DNA from: Ovis canadensis
Taxonomy: Eukaryota > Chordata > Mammalia > Artiodactyla > Bovidae
Direction of reading: 5' to 3'
DNA: 64,000 nucleotides
NCBI RefSeq assembly: GCF_042477335.2
Contig: NC_091245.1
Coordinates: 230,081,501-230,145,500 of the forward strand
Shown here: positions 45,098 to 58,700 of the stretch, piece by piece
Position numbering within the stretch: the first letter of the stretch is position 1
How the letters are laid out: each line of letters begins with the position of its first letter
Translations under genes and position numbers: made by a program
Notes under the pieces: generated by a model
What the model saw: the letters and a program-made list of their open reading frames with translations, nothing else
The model's database searches: none
Told to the model about the DNA's origin: nothing

Positions 45098-46306
45098 ATG
45101 CACAATTTTGAGGATGAGTTAACATGTCCCATTTGTTACAGTATTTTTGAAGATCCTCGTGTACTACCATGCTCTCATACATTTTGTAGAAATTGTTTGG
45201 AAAATGTGCTACAGGCAACTGGTAACTTTTATATATGGAGACCTTTACGCATTCCACTCAAGTGCCCTAACTGCAGAAGTATTATTGAAATTGCTCCAAG
45301 TGGTATTGAATCTTTACCTGTTAATTTTGCATTAAGGGCTATTATTGAAAAGTACCAGCAAGAAGACCATCCGGATATCATCACCTGCCCTGAGCATTAT
45401 AGGCAGCCCTTAAATGTTTACTGTCTCCTGGATAAAAAATTGGTTTGTGGTCATTGCCTTACCATAGGTCAGCATCACGGTCATCCTATAGACGACCTTC
45501 AGAGTGCCTATATGAAAGAAAAGGACACACCTCAAAAACTGCTTGAACAGTTAACTGACACACACTGGACAGATCTTACTTGTCTTATTGAAAAGCTAGA
45601 AGAACAAAAATCTCATTCAGAGAAAATGGTCCAAGGTGATAAGGAAGTTGTTCTCCAGTATTTTAAGGAGCTTAGTGATATATTAGAACAGAAAAAAAAA
45701 ATTTTCCTAACAGCTCTTTGTGATGTTGGCAATCTGATTAATCAAGAATATACTCCACAGATTGAAAGAATGAAAGAAATAAGAGAGCAGCAGCTTGAAT
45801 TAGTGACACTGACAACATCTTTACAAGAAGAGGCTCCACTTAAATTTCTTGAAAAAGTTGACGATGTCCGCCAACGTGTGCAGATCTTGAAACAAAGACC
45901 GCTTCCTAAGGTCCAACCTGTTGAAATTTATCCTCGAGTAAGCCAAGTATTGAAAGAAGATTGGAGCAGAACAGAAATTGGACAAATTAAGAAACTTCTC
46001 ATTCCTGAAATGAAGATCTCTTCAAAAAGGATTCCCTGTGCCTGGCCTGATAAAGAGGAAAAAGTTGAATTTTTTAAGATTCTAAACATTGTTATAGTTA
46101 CACTAATTTCAGTGATACTGATGTTGGTCCTCTTTTTTAACCAACACATAATAACCTTTTTAAATGAAATCACTTCAATATGTTTTTCTGAAGTCTCTCT
46201 CTCTGTTTACCAAAGTTTATCTAAGAATGTGCACAATTTAAAGAATATACTATGTCACACTGTGTATTTATTGAAGGAATTCATGTGGAAAATGGTTTCT
46301 CATTGA
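45098..46306 (+). CDS. TRIM59: TRIM59, tripartite motif-containing protein 59 (E3 ubiquitin ligase)
   Basis: An intact 402-codon ORF in one exon, matching the family length (human 403). A RING finger lies at residues 10-59 (C10, C13, C25, H27, C30, C33, C56, C59). A B-box 2 lies at about 92-134 (C97, H100, C109, D112, C117, C120, H126, H129). A helical coiled coil spans about 160-250. A single hydrophobic anchor lies at about 328-347 (IVIVTLISVILMLVLFF), near the C-terminus. The family protein is an ER-membrane RING ligase linked to innate signalling and cell proliferation. There is no SPRY domain, as expected for this member. The start is chosen at MHNF, 3 bp after the acceptor TTGACAG; the whole ORF is in the last exon. 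SMC4 converges from downstream. All zinc ligands are present, so it should be functional. Confidence 0.97.
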   Translation: MHNFEDELTCPICYSIFEDPRVLPCSHTFCRNCLENVLQATGNFYIWRPLRIPLKCPNCRSIIEIAPSGIESLPVNFALRAIIEKYQQEDHPDIITCPEHYRQPLNVYCLLDKKLVCGHCLTIGQHHGHPIDDLQSAYMKEKDTPQKLLEQLTDTHWTDLTCLIEKLEEQKSHSEKMVQGDKEVVLQYFKELSDILEQKKKIFLTALCDVGNLINQEYTPQIERMKEIREQQLELVTLTTSLQEEAPLKFLEKVDDVRQRVQILKQRPLPKVQPVEIYPRVSQVLKEDWSRTEIGQIKKLLIPEMKISSKRIPCAWPDKEEKVEFFKILNIVIVTLISVILMLVLFFNQHIITFLNEITSICFSEVSLSVYQSLSKNVHNLKNILCHTVYLLKEFMWKMVSH

Positions 46307-47120
46307 ACATTCTAATCTGGATTATTTAAGGCTTATTCTGTACAGCAGAGGCTAATGACCATCGCTAAGTAGAGGAATATAGGGGTAACTTGGATAAATA
46401 AAATAGGCTGAAGTTTGTTAGAATTGCAACAGAAAAATCCCTCTTATGCTTCTGTTGAATACAAAATGTGTCATCAGAAGTTAGAAATGAGACAATGTCT
46501 GGTTTTCTGAAAACCAGAACGAACTCTAGTGAGAACTTAAGTATTAATACATTATCCCATTTTTATTGGTTTTTAAGGTTGACTATTTTAACATTCTTAC
46601 ACCAGTAGTGTTTTAGCATTATATACTGCAGTGGTTGGCTTTACAGTTCTTTGTGTATACATAGTTTTTAATTAAAAGATGTCAAAATCCTGAAAGATAA
46701 AACCTTTTGAATGGGCAAATAAATAAAGGTGGTGAGAAGAGGTTTTATATTCAAGTAGCTAAGTCAAAGTGATAGGGGATTGCTGATGTTCAAGATATGT
46801 TTGATCAAATGTACCTGATCCACACATTAGTGTTTTAGATTTAAGAGCCTACAGTTTCTGTAACATTCATTCCTAATAAAACTGTTGCTTAAGTGTTGTT
46901 ACGGACAAAACAGTAACGTTTCCTAGCACTTACTGTCCTATGATTCATGTAAATTTATTTTAAGATTGTATTGATATTTAACTTTTGTGGTGTCTTGTTA
47001 GTCAAATCAGTTCTTGGGAAATATTGATACATCCCACCCTCATTATGTTTGGATGGCATCATGTTAACTGTATGTCTTTAAAAGTGTCTAAAATTTTCCA
47101 AGTCTTTTATGCTAATGCCA
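46307..47120 (+). other. TRIM59: TRIM59 3' UTR, probable
   Basis: Repeat-free sequence after the TGA, with AATAAA at 46,397, 46,718 and 46,722 and CTAATAAAACTG at 46,875-46,880. The transcript end is not decidable from sequence. Confidence 0.5.
46875..46880 (+). terminator. TRIM59: Candidate TRIM59 polyadenylation signal (proximal)
   Basis: AATAAA followed within 30 bp by the T/G-rich TTGCTTAAGTGTTGTT. Confidence 0.4.
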
Positions 47121-47534
47121 ATTCAGTTCAGTTGCTCAGTTGTGTCCGAGTCTGCGACCCTGTGAACTGCAGCACACCAGGCCTCCCTGTCCATCACCAA
47201 CTCTCAAGAGTCCACCCAAACCCATGTCCATGGAGTTGGTGATGCCATCCAGCCATCTCATCCTCTGTCATCCCCTTCTCCTCCTGCCCCCAATCTTTCC
47301 TGGCATCTTTCAAATGAGTCAGCTCTTCGCATCAGGTGGCCAAAGTATTGGTTTCAGCTTCAGCATCAGTCCTTCAAATGTATATTCAGGACTGATTTCC
47401 TTTAGGATGCACTGGTTGGATCTCCTTGCAGTCCAAGGGACTCTCAAGAGTCTTCTCCAACACCACAGTTCAAAAACATCAGTTCTTCGGTGCTCAGCTT
47501 TCTTTACAGTTCAACTCTCACATCCATACATGAC
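47121..47534 (-). mobile_element. BovB 3' fragment downstream of TRIM59
   Basis: ATTCAGTTCAGTTGCTCAG to TTCAACTCTCACATCCATAC. Flanked by GCTAATGCCA at 47,111-47,120 and 47,535-47,544. 5' truncated. Confidence 0.95.
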
Positions 47535-47544
47535 GCTAATGCCA

Positions 47545-49390
47545 AAGCACCAATAATTTGATGTTATTTTCTTGAATTGTAAGGGGAGTCTGCCTAGCTG
47601 CCTAAGTCAAATCCCTTTGATGTAGTTCCCTTTTTGTTAGCAAAGACTGAATTGTGGTCCTGGTAGACTTATTGACACTTTTGTCCATGCAATCCTAAGT
47701 ACAAGCTCACTTCCCAAAATTCCAAGTAGATAGCATGTTTAGGAGCTGAAGCTCATAGTCCTAGAGGTGGCTGTAATCAGGGCGGCAGTTCCAGAATACT
47801 AAGATCTTATCTGCTGAGTAAAAGTCTAAAGATGGCTGGCTGTACTCAGTTCATGATCAGAGTATCAGAATAGAAAAACTAAATGTTATGTGGGCAAAGA
47901 ACATTTGCAGGTAGAAGATGTGTATAGAGCTACACACCAACTGAAGCCTGGAGTTGCACTGACTTGATTAAAGTTATAACAAAAATGCCACATACGTTTT
48001 GAAGTGTATATAATTAGTCTCACACTTCTGAAATAAGTATTAATCCTTGCTTTTTTGTATGTTAGCAAACACACAAAATTGCCAAAGCCATATATTTAGT
48101 ATGAGAGACCCATATATATATTTTAAGAGTTCACCTGTTGTGTTACCTTTAAAGAATTTAAACCAAGGTTTTTACTAGGGTTTCTAACATGTCTATGAAT
48201 CACAGCTAAAAATGGAAACATTTTAGGTTTGACATTCATTTTTTAAATAACTTGCCAGTTTTTAGTAAACAATACTTTTAAATTTTATGTAGTCTGCATG
48301 AATAATCAAATATACAAATAACTCATACATGCTCTTCCCTTTTGTATTTTTGAGGATGAGATTATAAAATTTGAAGTATATAATCTTGAATCTTCATTTC
48401 TAAGTTTTTATGTATAACAAGGTTTACATTGTAATAAAACTCATTTGGATCTTTGCATTGAGTGGTTAAATAAGGTGCTGAAACTCAGGAGTGGTTGCTT
48501 TGGAATTTTCATATGGGCTATGAGGATTATGTATTTTAACTTTTTAAAAGCACTACACTTTACTATTCTATATCTATTGGTTATGAAAATATAAAAATAT
48601 TAAATTCATCTGTTCTCACCAATGAAAAGACCTTGATTATACTGATACTTTTTTCTAGTTACCTTTCCCTTGTATAATCTTGACTTTATAAACAAATGAC
48701 CATACTTGGATTTTAGATCTTACTTTATTTAAGTCCATGCTAATGTATTTACATCTTACTGATTATGATACAGACTCTTTGTTGGGTTTTAGTACTTAAA
48801 CAGTGCACTATGAATAAGAAGGTAATTTAAAATTTTAATTCCTCAGGCTCTCTATCTAGAAACTGAATAGCTTAGACCAGACTTCTGATTCAATATCAGG
48901 ATTTTTTCTGAAAATGAAGTGGTTGCCAGCTTATTTCCAGTAGTATATTCTTGAGTTAATGCAGTGTTAACACAATAACAAGAAAGCCTTTGACAACTTG
49001 ATGGACAAACAGTACTGCATGCTAATTTCCATTTATACTAAAGAAATTAACCCCTATACACTTAAATCATTCTTTTTCTGAAGCAACTATAGTGGGTATA
49101 TATAACCACTCAAGTTATTCAGACATTTGCTGGCCCTTTCACAAGTGTTTTAAACAGTCAGGCACCTTGAGTTTAAGAATGTATAATATTCAAATTCTCA
49201 TTCCTGCAATTCAGAATCACTAGTTTAACATGATTTAGTTTACAACTGTACTGTTCATCAAAGTAATATACTTTTAACTCTGCATAAGAGGAAATTATCT
49301 GATCATCCAGGCATCTTATTTTCTCTATAGTTGCCACTTACAAAATTGTCAGATTCTTAACAATCTTCTAGAAACAGGCACAGAGAATAT
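47545..49390. other. Intergenic or distal 3' UTR between TRIM59 and SMC4
   Basis: No repeat or ORF of note. It may include the distal 3' UTR of either gene. Confidence 0.4.
48433..48438 (+). terminator. TRIM59: Candidate TRIM59 polyadenylation signal (distal)
   Basis: AATAAA in TTGTAATAAAACTC. A transcript ending here would include the BovB fragment at 47,121-47,534. Confidence 0.35.
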
Positions 49391-49396
49391 TTTATT
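49391..49396 (-). terminator. SMC4: Candidate SMC4 polyadenylation signal
   Basis: TTTATT on the + strand, that is AATAAA on the SMC4 strand, 160 bp past the stop. Other copies further on (for example 48,724-48,729) are possible. Confidence 0.35.
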
Positions 49397-49555
49397 AAAC
49401 TTGTAACATCTCTTAATTAACAGCATAAAATAGAAACTATATGATACAATTTAAGAATAGGTATTTTATATAATTTATAACCCTTTACAAATACAAAGTA
49501 AATACAATATGTTGAATCTACGATAAGATTTGAAAAATCTTCAGATTAAGCAAGT

Positions 49556-49708
49556 TTAGCAAAGTCCTTTAGATGCAATTTCTTTTGGGTTTACTGCAAC
49601 GCTTTTTGTTATATTATATGTCTTGTAAATTCCAATAAGTCTATCTGAAATCTCAAACATATTATTTCGAAGAGAAATTATTATGAACTGGGCATTTTTT
49701 GTTTGTTC
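49556..49708 (-). CDS. SMC4: SMC4 terminal coding exon
   Basis: EQTKNAQFIIISLRNNMFE to PKEIASKGLC, then TAA at 49,556-49,558. It includes the ISLRNNMFE head strand with the H-loop region. Confidence 0.97.
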   Translation of the reverse strand, partial: EQTKNAQFIIISLRNNMFEISDRLIGIYKTYNITKSVAVNPKEIASKGLC

Positions 49709-52700
49709 CTAAAGAGAAAAAAACAATAAATTAGAAAAATTATACATAGATATGTAAATGTATGAATAATAATAGAGATCTAACTTTACTTCCCTAAAAT
49801 ATTTCTTGGGCAATAAATTGAATGACATTGGTAATTAATATGAACAAGAATGACAACATGATAGTATCTGGGTTAGAGAAGAACTCGGGTATTTGGAAGG
49901 ACAGTTGCCTAGAAGTCTTCTAGTAGAAAAAATTCTACCTGTGTTTCTGCTACTAATTTACATTTATATTTAACTTTTCCAAAATGGAACCATTTTGCTC
50001 AAATAAAGTGGTCTCCGTTAATACCATGGGAATAGAGAATGGCAGAAGCTGGAAAGAAGCCAAAGAATTCCATGTGTAATGTTTAGGGAACACATAATTT
50101 TCACAATGAAAGCTCTAAATGATTACTTACATATATGTAAAATGCAACAATAGATACATTTTTGAAGTCAAGGGCTGCATCAATCTCATCCATGAAGTAC
50201 AGTGGAGTGGGTTTATAGTGATGAAGAGCGAACACTAAAGCCAATGAACTAAGTGTTTTCTCTCCTCCTGAAAGGTTGAAGATCTTCTTCCAACTTTTTT
50301 TAGGTGGTCGAACACTGAGATAATTAAGAAAATCTCATTACTTAAATTACTTGCAAAGCTAAATTAAGACTCCATGATTTGTTTCCTATAACTGGCTTCT
50401 ACCACCCTCCTTGGAAATACCGAACTTGCTTTTTCATTAATATAAATTCTTGGGTTATTTTATAAAAATATTATTGGAGGATGAACACATAAGAACACCT
50501 AACAAAAATTTAAGATTTAAACAGTAGATCAGTAAGTAATTCTTGCTATTCTTCCTGTTTCCCATGAATACTGGAGTGGGTACCCTATCCCTTGTCCAGG
50601 GGAACTTGCTGACCAAAGAACTGAACCAGGGTCTCCTGCATTGCAGGTGGATTCTTTACCAGCTGAGCTACACAGGAAGCCTATAGGCAAACTAGTATTT
50701 GTCAAATAAAATACATTGTAGGCTTAACTGTCACATCCCACCCCTAAAGAATGTTAAGTTTGGAGAATATGTACAGAGATGGTAACAGAAAAATCCAAAA
50801 CTTGGTATATGGCATCATTACAAACCTGAATGTGATTCCTTCAGAGAAAGGATCCATGCTGTCTACAAGGTCCAGCTCAGCATCACCTCCCAAAGTAAGC
50901 ATTTGGTAATTTTCCTTTAATTTATTTGTTATTATATAAAAACCTGCCATGAATTCATTAAGTCTTTGTTTTCGAAGATCTTCATATGCCTGTCTAAAAT
51001 TATCTCTTTCATTAGTAATTTTGTCCAATTCTGCCACCCGTTGTAAATATAATTCTTCCTATGAAAAGAATATGAGAAAAACATGTTATACATTTGACAT
51101 GAGAATTAAAACTGCTAATTATATAAAATAAAGGCTTAATTTAACAATTTAGGGTAAGGACTAAAGAGACTTTCTGACCATTACATGAGTTGTTTACTTG
51201 TACCTTCTTTTTATAATCTGCAATGGCGCCAAGATTTGGTTTCATTTCATGACACTGGGCTTCCAAAACTGCGATTTGATTTGTTATAGAATCTGGGTTC
51301 TTGATTGCTTCAAGCTCTTCTGGGCTTAGAACTGGAATCTTTTCAACGTGGTTATCTTCTATTGGATGCAGTGATATTTTTGAAATCTATAAAGTTAGAT
51401 GAATATTAGAAAACACAGTGTTACTTACAATTCATTGTTTCAAAAAAACCTCCCAGGGACTTCACTGGTGGTCCAGTGGTTAAGAGGCTGCCTTGCACTG
51501 GTTGGGAAATTAGGATTCCACATGCCACAGAGCAACTAAGCTCAGGTACTATAGCTAGAGAGTTCATGCACTGTGATAAAAGTTCCTGCATGTAGCAACT
51601 AAGACCTGACAGCCAAATATATTAAAAAGCAAAAAGCTCACAAATTTAAGACAAATCACCTATCAGAATGACATATAATAAGTGGTGACTCATTTGTGTA
51701 TCAACTATTTTTCATAGGACTTAAAAAAAACATAGCTGTAGTGCCCAAGTGTTCATGTTCAATCTCTAAATCAGCCCTGGGATGAAAATGTTGATTAATT
51801 CTAACCATTGCCCTTATTTTTCTGTATATAATAACTCCTATATACTGTTCATTTTGTCCCCTATAAACCTGAGAAGTGATTATATAGCCTGAAATTAAGA
51901 ATTACAACATACTTCAAAAACACAAACCCCAACTTTTTTCATAAAGGCTATTTTAAATTTACACTTAACTAACAATTCTCACCTCTCTTTGCCAATATTT
52001 TATTTTAGAATTATGTTCACCAATGTGACCATCTATTTGTTCAAGTTTCAACTTGATACTAAGTGCATCTTTTTGGAGAGCATGTTCATTTTCCTGAATT
52101 ACTTTTAGTTCTTGAAGTAGGTTTCGATGTTCTTTCTGGATTTCTGGTAAGGATGCCTAAGAAACAAAAAGAGCTGCTATACGTATGATCTCACAATAGG
52201 GATTTGCACATTACAAAGATGAAGTTAGCACTCTCACCTCATGCCTCTTTCACTTTAAAGAAAATGTTTTTATTTACAGAAAAGTTAAAATAGTTATTTT
52301 TTATTACACAGATGAAAGTTAATATAGTTGTGTGATCTACTGAATGCTCACTACACAAGGCACTGGCGTCATCCGTAACTCTCTGCTGCTTCAAGCAGCG
52401 CCCCTCCCCTCTCCCCATCTTACCTCTGCATCGTCTGTATTCTTCACAACCTCTGCTGCTTTGTCTTCAAGACTTTTTAGCTCTGTTGTTAAGTCATCTA
52501 CTTCTTTCTCAGTATCTTTTATTTCTTTCTCTGTACGTAAGACACTGTCTTGTGCTTTTTTAAGATTTCTAAACAAGCAAAATCTTATATTAAGAACTTT
52601 TCATGACATTAATGTGACAGTTTTCTATCATAGATTTAAAAACTTTTTTTTACTAAAAAATCAATTGGTTTTTATGTTTATACACACACTTGTGGGATGT

Positions 52701-55700
52701 TGTATATTTTATTAAATTCTCAGTATAAATTAATGAAACTTCCATATATAAAATTTTAGTTTCATTCAATCTTAAGACTATGAAGCAAAATTGTCCATTG
52801 TAGTATTATAGTCTTGTCATTTTCTTGTCGGATTGGAGGGTCTTAAATCTTTAATTCTTTAAACTATACCTTCAAGTAAATTACTTCCTAGTTCAAGTCA
52901 GGGAAAATAAGTGTTTTAGGTAGAGGGGAGGAAATGGAACAAAGGACAACGGGGATGACAATGACACACACAGTTATTTTTTCCCTGTGACTGATAACTG
53001 TGTTTAGGTAAAACACTGCTTATTAATTAGCACCTTTGAACAAAGTACACTGCAATAACTGAATAACCAGATAATCACTATGCAACCAATTTATAATTTT
53101 AAGACAAACAGCTGTTTACATTTCAACATTTTATATACACTTTGCTTTATTTTAGAATACTTTAATACTCTAAAATTTAAAACAAGACCTGTATTATGAA
53201 TGTATTAAAAACTTTTTGGGACAATGGAATAATTAAAATTTTCAGTTATTAAAACAATTATGCTAATAGATCTCATCCTTCTTAATTCTCCTAAGACCTA
53301 AATCTACTTAAATGAATCGCCATCTATTCCTCTAAACCAGAGAAATGAAACTCTAACTTCTATGTCCTCACAACTGGGGAGTTACATAACCACGTTTTTT
53401 TAAGCTGTACCTGTTTTATCAGTTTTTAAAAAACTAATCATATGATAATTTATTACTGGCATCCACCTATTAAAATCCTACGAGGTAACAATGTCAGATC
53501 TTAATAAGTAACAGGAAACATTTATTAGACATTAAATTTAAATATTAATCCCCTTTTCAGTGTGATGTAGGGAAGAGGAAGGCAGGGTAATATGCAAACT
53601 CTACCTGTCAGCAGTCTTGATTGCCACTTGTGCTTTAGTAATAGCAGAAGCACATTCATCTAATTGCTTATTTATTTTATCAAGTTTGTCTTGTTGGGCC
53701 TTGAGTTTATGGTTATTGATTTCTACGATGATACTGTGTAACCTTTTAACCTCAGCTTCCACTTTACCAGCTCTCTCAGCCACACTGTTATACTCTGGGG
53801 GATAAAAAAAAAAAGGTTAATTTGTGTTTCTACACTAATAAGCATCATTTGTTAGATGCATTCAATAAATCTCTTCAGTCAATACAACTTAACCTGATAC
53901 ATGCAAAAGAAACTTTTAAACATTTGAGGAAAAGGGCCTCAAAAACAAAGCAAAACCCCAAACAAAAAACCATAATGCCCTTTATCAAAACAAACAGTGT
54001 TACAACAACATATAGTTGAATTCTCTGGCTCAGCTGTGAACATAACCCATTATTTCTTGATGGCTTCATACTGTGCAGCTCTTTTCAGAAGTTTATAGGG
54101 TACTTTATTTGTTTCATAGTGATCTTTTACCCTTAGACTCTGTACTCAACTATAGACTGGGGGTGAAGAAGTTGTGGTTATTTAATTCTGCTAACCTCGA
54201 ATTCTCTTCCCTATAACAAAGTGGGGGAGACAGAATAAAGTGGCACTTTTCTCTGTGGCACAGAAGGCTCTTAAGTTACACTTTCTAGATTCCCTTGTAT
54301 CTAGTGTTCAGACATAAATTTAAGTCCATTCAATCAAGAAAAAGCATACAATTTGGATGGCAAAAGTGATGAACTGAGCATGTTTCTGCTGGAAGTCATG
54401 GAAAAGTTTTCTTGGTGGTAGTAGAGGCTCTGATGTCCTGTCAAAAGTTTTGTGAAAACTTACAGGCAATGGCATTAACTTTGACGGGGTGGATTATGAT
54501 AGGTACAATGTGCTTCTGTTGCTGGCAGTTATAGTGTCATTTTCCTAACTTGATACATGGCTTTTCAATTGCAGAAGAGGCAGTATAGTTTCTTTCATGG
54601 TTCTTCAGAGTAGCTCTGGAAATTATTCTTAGCGTTTAGCCTAGAATTTAAGGTATCACAATGATCCTATAAACAATCTTTTTCTCTCTTAAATACACAG
54701 TCTCACACCAAAAATCATATTTATACTAGCCAGAGTGGATTCTGTTCTCCATATCTGAACCCTAATCATTATATGATGTAGGAAAGATGAAAGGTGGCAA
54801 AATGGTAAGGGGCTCAAGCTGTCGATATGTATGTCTAGAAAGGAAGCAGAAACAGTGCCAACTTATGGAAAGAAACTCAATAAAGCTTCTGTGGGAGGTA
54901 TGTAGCATTTAGCACAGAAGAAAGTGGGTAGGATTTGCTGAGAGAAAAAGAAAAGACTTAACTATTGTTTCCTCTTGACTGTCTATTCTTCTCTGTAAGA
55001 GGGAATTTCAGTATTCTCCAAATTTTACAACTATCTTTTTGTTCCACATTTATCAGAGAATTCTTTAGTCTGATTTTAAAAGCCCATCTAGTGGGTTTAA
55101 TTACAATGTCTATTTTTCGTATTTCTGAGATCACCACTTGATTAAAAAAAAAAAAGGCATACCAAAACCCTGCCCCTTTTAGTCTTCTAACTCTCCCCTC
55201 TCCCTTAAGGATACCAAGATACTATATTTATTGAAGGAATTGTTTCGCTCACAGTGGCAAGTCTGTGTGCTTAGCTCCCTTGTGAGGTAGAGTACCAGGT
55301 GCTGTGGGGTCATGGCATCATGACTTATACTGGGATGGGCCAAGTATACAACTGGAAAGGGTTCCACTCTTCAGAAGATCATTTTCCTTATATTCAAGTA
55401 CCTAACATGCATTAAATTCCCCCATTTATAGTATCATCTCTGTTAGAAATAGGGGAAAACGGACATCATGTAATTTATAATTTCAACGTCACCATTTCAT
55501 ATCACCTTGCTCCTTTTATTCTCCACACATTTGCCAGATTTTTAAAATCTAAATTAATGTAAAATGAAATATTTAATCTTAAAGATATGCTTGCATAAAT
55601 GGGCTTCCATATCAGACATTGAGAGTCTACTAATAACAACCAGTACTTCCATGAGAGAATATATATATATGGGCTCCTAATAAAGTCAAGGAGTCTTTTT

Positions 55701-58700
55701 CAAATAAAATACAAATTTTTGTAGTCTCTCAATGAGAGTGTTGTTATAAATGACAAAGATTTATTTTTTATTTGACCACTAGGTTCCATCAAAGGCAGTA
55801 ACAAATACTGTAGGTACCCCGGGGAAGGAGAAGTAGGGTGAAGTCTGTCTGCAAGAACAAAATACAAATCCAAAATAAATGCAAGGAAAAAAAAGCTCCT
55901 GTCAGGTTATGTCACCTTCCTGTATATCACTCTTCAATGGCTTTTAATTTCCCCTGGAGACATGGCCTATGAGGCTCTACGTTATCTGGATTCTTCTATC
56001 AGTTAAATCTAAGGATTCTGGTTTCCTTGCTAGAAACTTCTGACATACTACTTCCTGCCCTAGGGCCTCTACTTTCTCCTCTACATTCTTCCTGGAATGC
56101 TCTTCTCCCCCATTTGCACTCATACTTCCTTTGGGTCTCTGCTCAAATCTCTAGCACTAGCCTGTCTAACCATTATGTCTATCTGAATCCCTATCCCGTT
56201 GTTTCCCTGGTTTTACTTTTATCACCTAGCACCACCTGTTACAGTATGTGATGTATTTTTTAGTTTCCTTATCTCTTAAGGGTGAATTCCTTGAAAAGAG
56301 GGACTTTATTTTGTTAACTGCTTGATCAATAGCATCTAAAACAAAGCTTGGTCAGTAGCAGATACTTTTTGAGTGAATACCTCAATATTAAAAACATAAA
56401 CATGACTACAGAAAATAAAAAACACAGGTATATATTAGTATGCAATGTGCACAGTGGACATCTGTATGGTTACAATCTTTTCACTTCTTTTTCTTTTGGA
56501 AGAAAACTCCCTTATTTTTTAAACATTTAGATAATTGCTCCAATTCCAGTCCATCTAATACTTATGGATGAACAATCAGTATTTGTCTTCCTTTGCTCAT
56601 GAACCAGACTGTAAAAAGGGTCTTTCTTGATGTGACGAAGGCTGTTTCCTGGGGTCACTGAAATACTGTGAAACTCACCGTTACCACCTCCTGCCATAAG
56701 ATGCATACCTATGTATATTTAACTGAAGCCAACATGGAAGTGGGCTTCCCTGGTGGCTCAGATGGTAAAGAATCTGCCTATAATGTAGGAGACCTCAGTT
56801 TGATTTCTGGGTCAGGAAGATCCCCTGGAGAAGGAACTGGCAACCCACTCCAGTATTCCTGCCTGGAGAATCCCACAGACAGAGGAGCCTGGCAGACCAT
56901 GGGGTCACAAAGAGTTGGACACGACTGAGCATCTACATGACCTGAACATGGAAATAGAAGCAGGCTACTCAAGTACATGACCAGAAGATTTTAATGTCAA
57001 AGCCAATTCTGACTATGAGCCTGTGAACTAATTCCCTTTCTTGTTTAAAAACTTTGGTAGAACAGTTACATGTTTATATATACACAAGAAGAAAAACCTT
57101 CTGGAAAGAAAAATGTATGTTCTTTAAGTTCTCATTAAGAGCACAGGTACTGTAATCAGATTGCCTTCATCCTGAATTCCTTATATCACCACCATACATT
57201 ATGTGACCTTGAGCAAATTATATAAACCATTCTGCACCTCAGTTTTATCTGTCCAATGACGTACTTAATTTATTAGTACCTACTTTACAACCTTCTGAGG
57301 ATGAAATAAAAATAAAAGCTGTAAAACAGCATGGTCACTTGAACATAATATATATAATCTACTATTTTTTATTCTACAAACTGTGATCTTAAATAATACA
57401 AATATTACAAACCTGTTTTTGACAATATAGGGGAAAAAGTCTATACTTAAACATACCTGTCTTGAAAATATTAACATTTTCTTCAAGCAGTTTCTGCTGT
57501 TTTTTGTCAGGGACTGTAGCAAGTACATTAGCTTCAAGTTCCTTAACTTGGACATTCAAATATTCTTCTTGCTCTGATAAACGCTATAGAATGTTTTAAA
57601 ATTCAAGGTCAATCTTTTAACATACAAACAATAATATTTGCTTTAAACATTTTAAATTAAAAAGGAACTTAAAATCTTTAAGAAAAACACAAAAACTAAC
57701 AGGAAAGGGCAGAAAACATGAACAATAAATACAAAAATTGAAAATGGCCAACAAAACAGATGAAATGTATAAACTCATTATAAAGACAAGTTAAATGCTA
57801 TTTTTCAGTACATCCGTGTAGCAAACTTACAAAATATTGAAGAGTACTTAGTGTTCACTTAGAAAAATTATTTGCATACGCTACCAGTAGTAAATGAACT
57901 AGAACTTTTGGAGAACAATTTGGTGTTATGCACCAAATGCTTAAAAACAGTGTACACAAAACTGGGTGATGATTACAATTTTAGGACTAAGGAAATAATT
58001 GGATAAACATATTAAGGTATGCCTAACAAGAATATTTAAAACATAGTGGTGTACACAGCCAACACAGAGAAACCTTTATCAAACTGTGGTACAAACTATG
58101 TCAATATAATTGCACACAAATTAAATTTACATTTGCTTGAAAAGGAAATTAATTACTGAGTGAAGAAAAGTTACTATTCGACTATAAAATTACATATACA
58201 AATTTAGTATGTATATCAACATCTACCACATACATAAACACATACGCGCAAACTAGGTACTGCCACTAAAAGTTAAAGGACATACACAAAAACTGAAGGT
58301 GATCATTTTTTGTGCATTTTCTAAAAACTTTCTTGGTTTTGTTTTTTTAAAAAGACTGTGGGCATGCATTGCTTTTTTATAATTAAGAAAACTTTCTACT
58401 TTGTAAAGAGAATAAAATAAATAAAGGGTCATTGTTAAGGGAAGGCACATTTCTCTCCAGTCCAAATGGAAACCAGAAATAGCTGTGGCTGGAGCAACAT
58501 TGTGACAGGACATTTATCTATTAGTACTCAAGGAACAAAAATCAACAGACCCTAACCCAACCTCCCCCTCCCCCTTATATTTTAAAAATTATAAGCAAAC
58601 AGTAAAATGCCTCTGGTAAATTGCTGTTGAATTCCAATAGTTTCAGCTTTGGTAAAAAGGTACCTGGATGCTTGCAGAAAACTTTTCTAGTGTATTCCTC

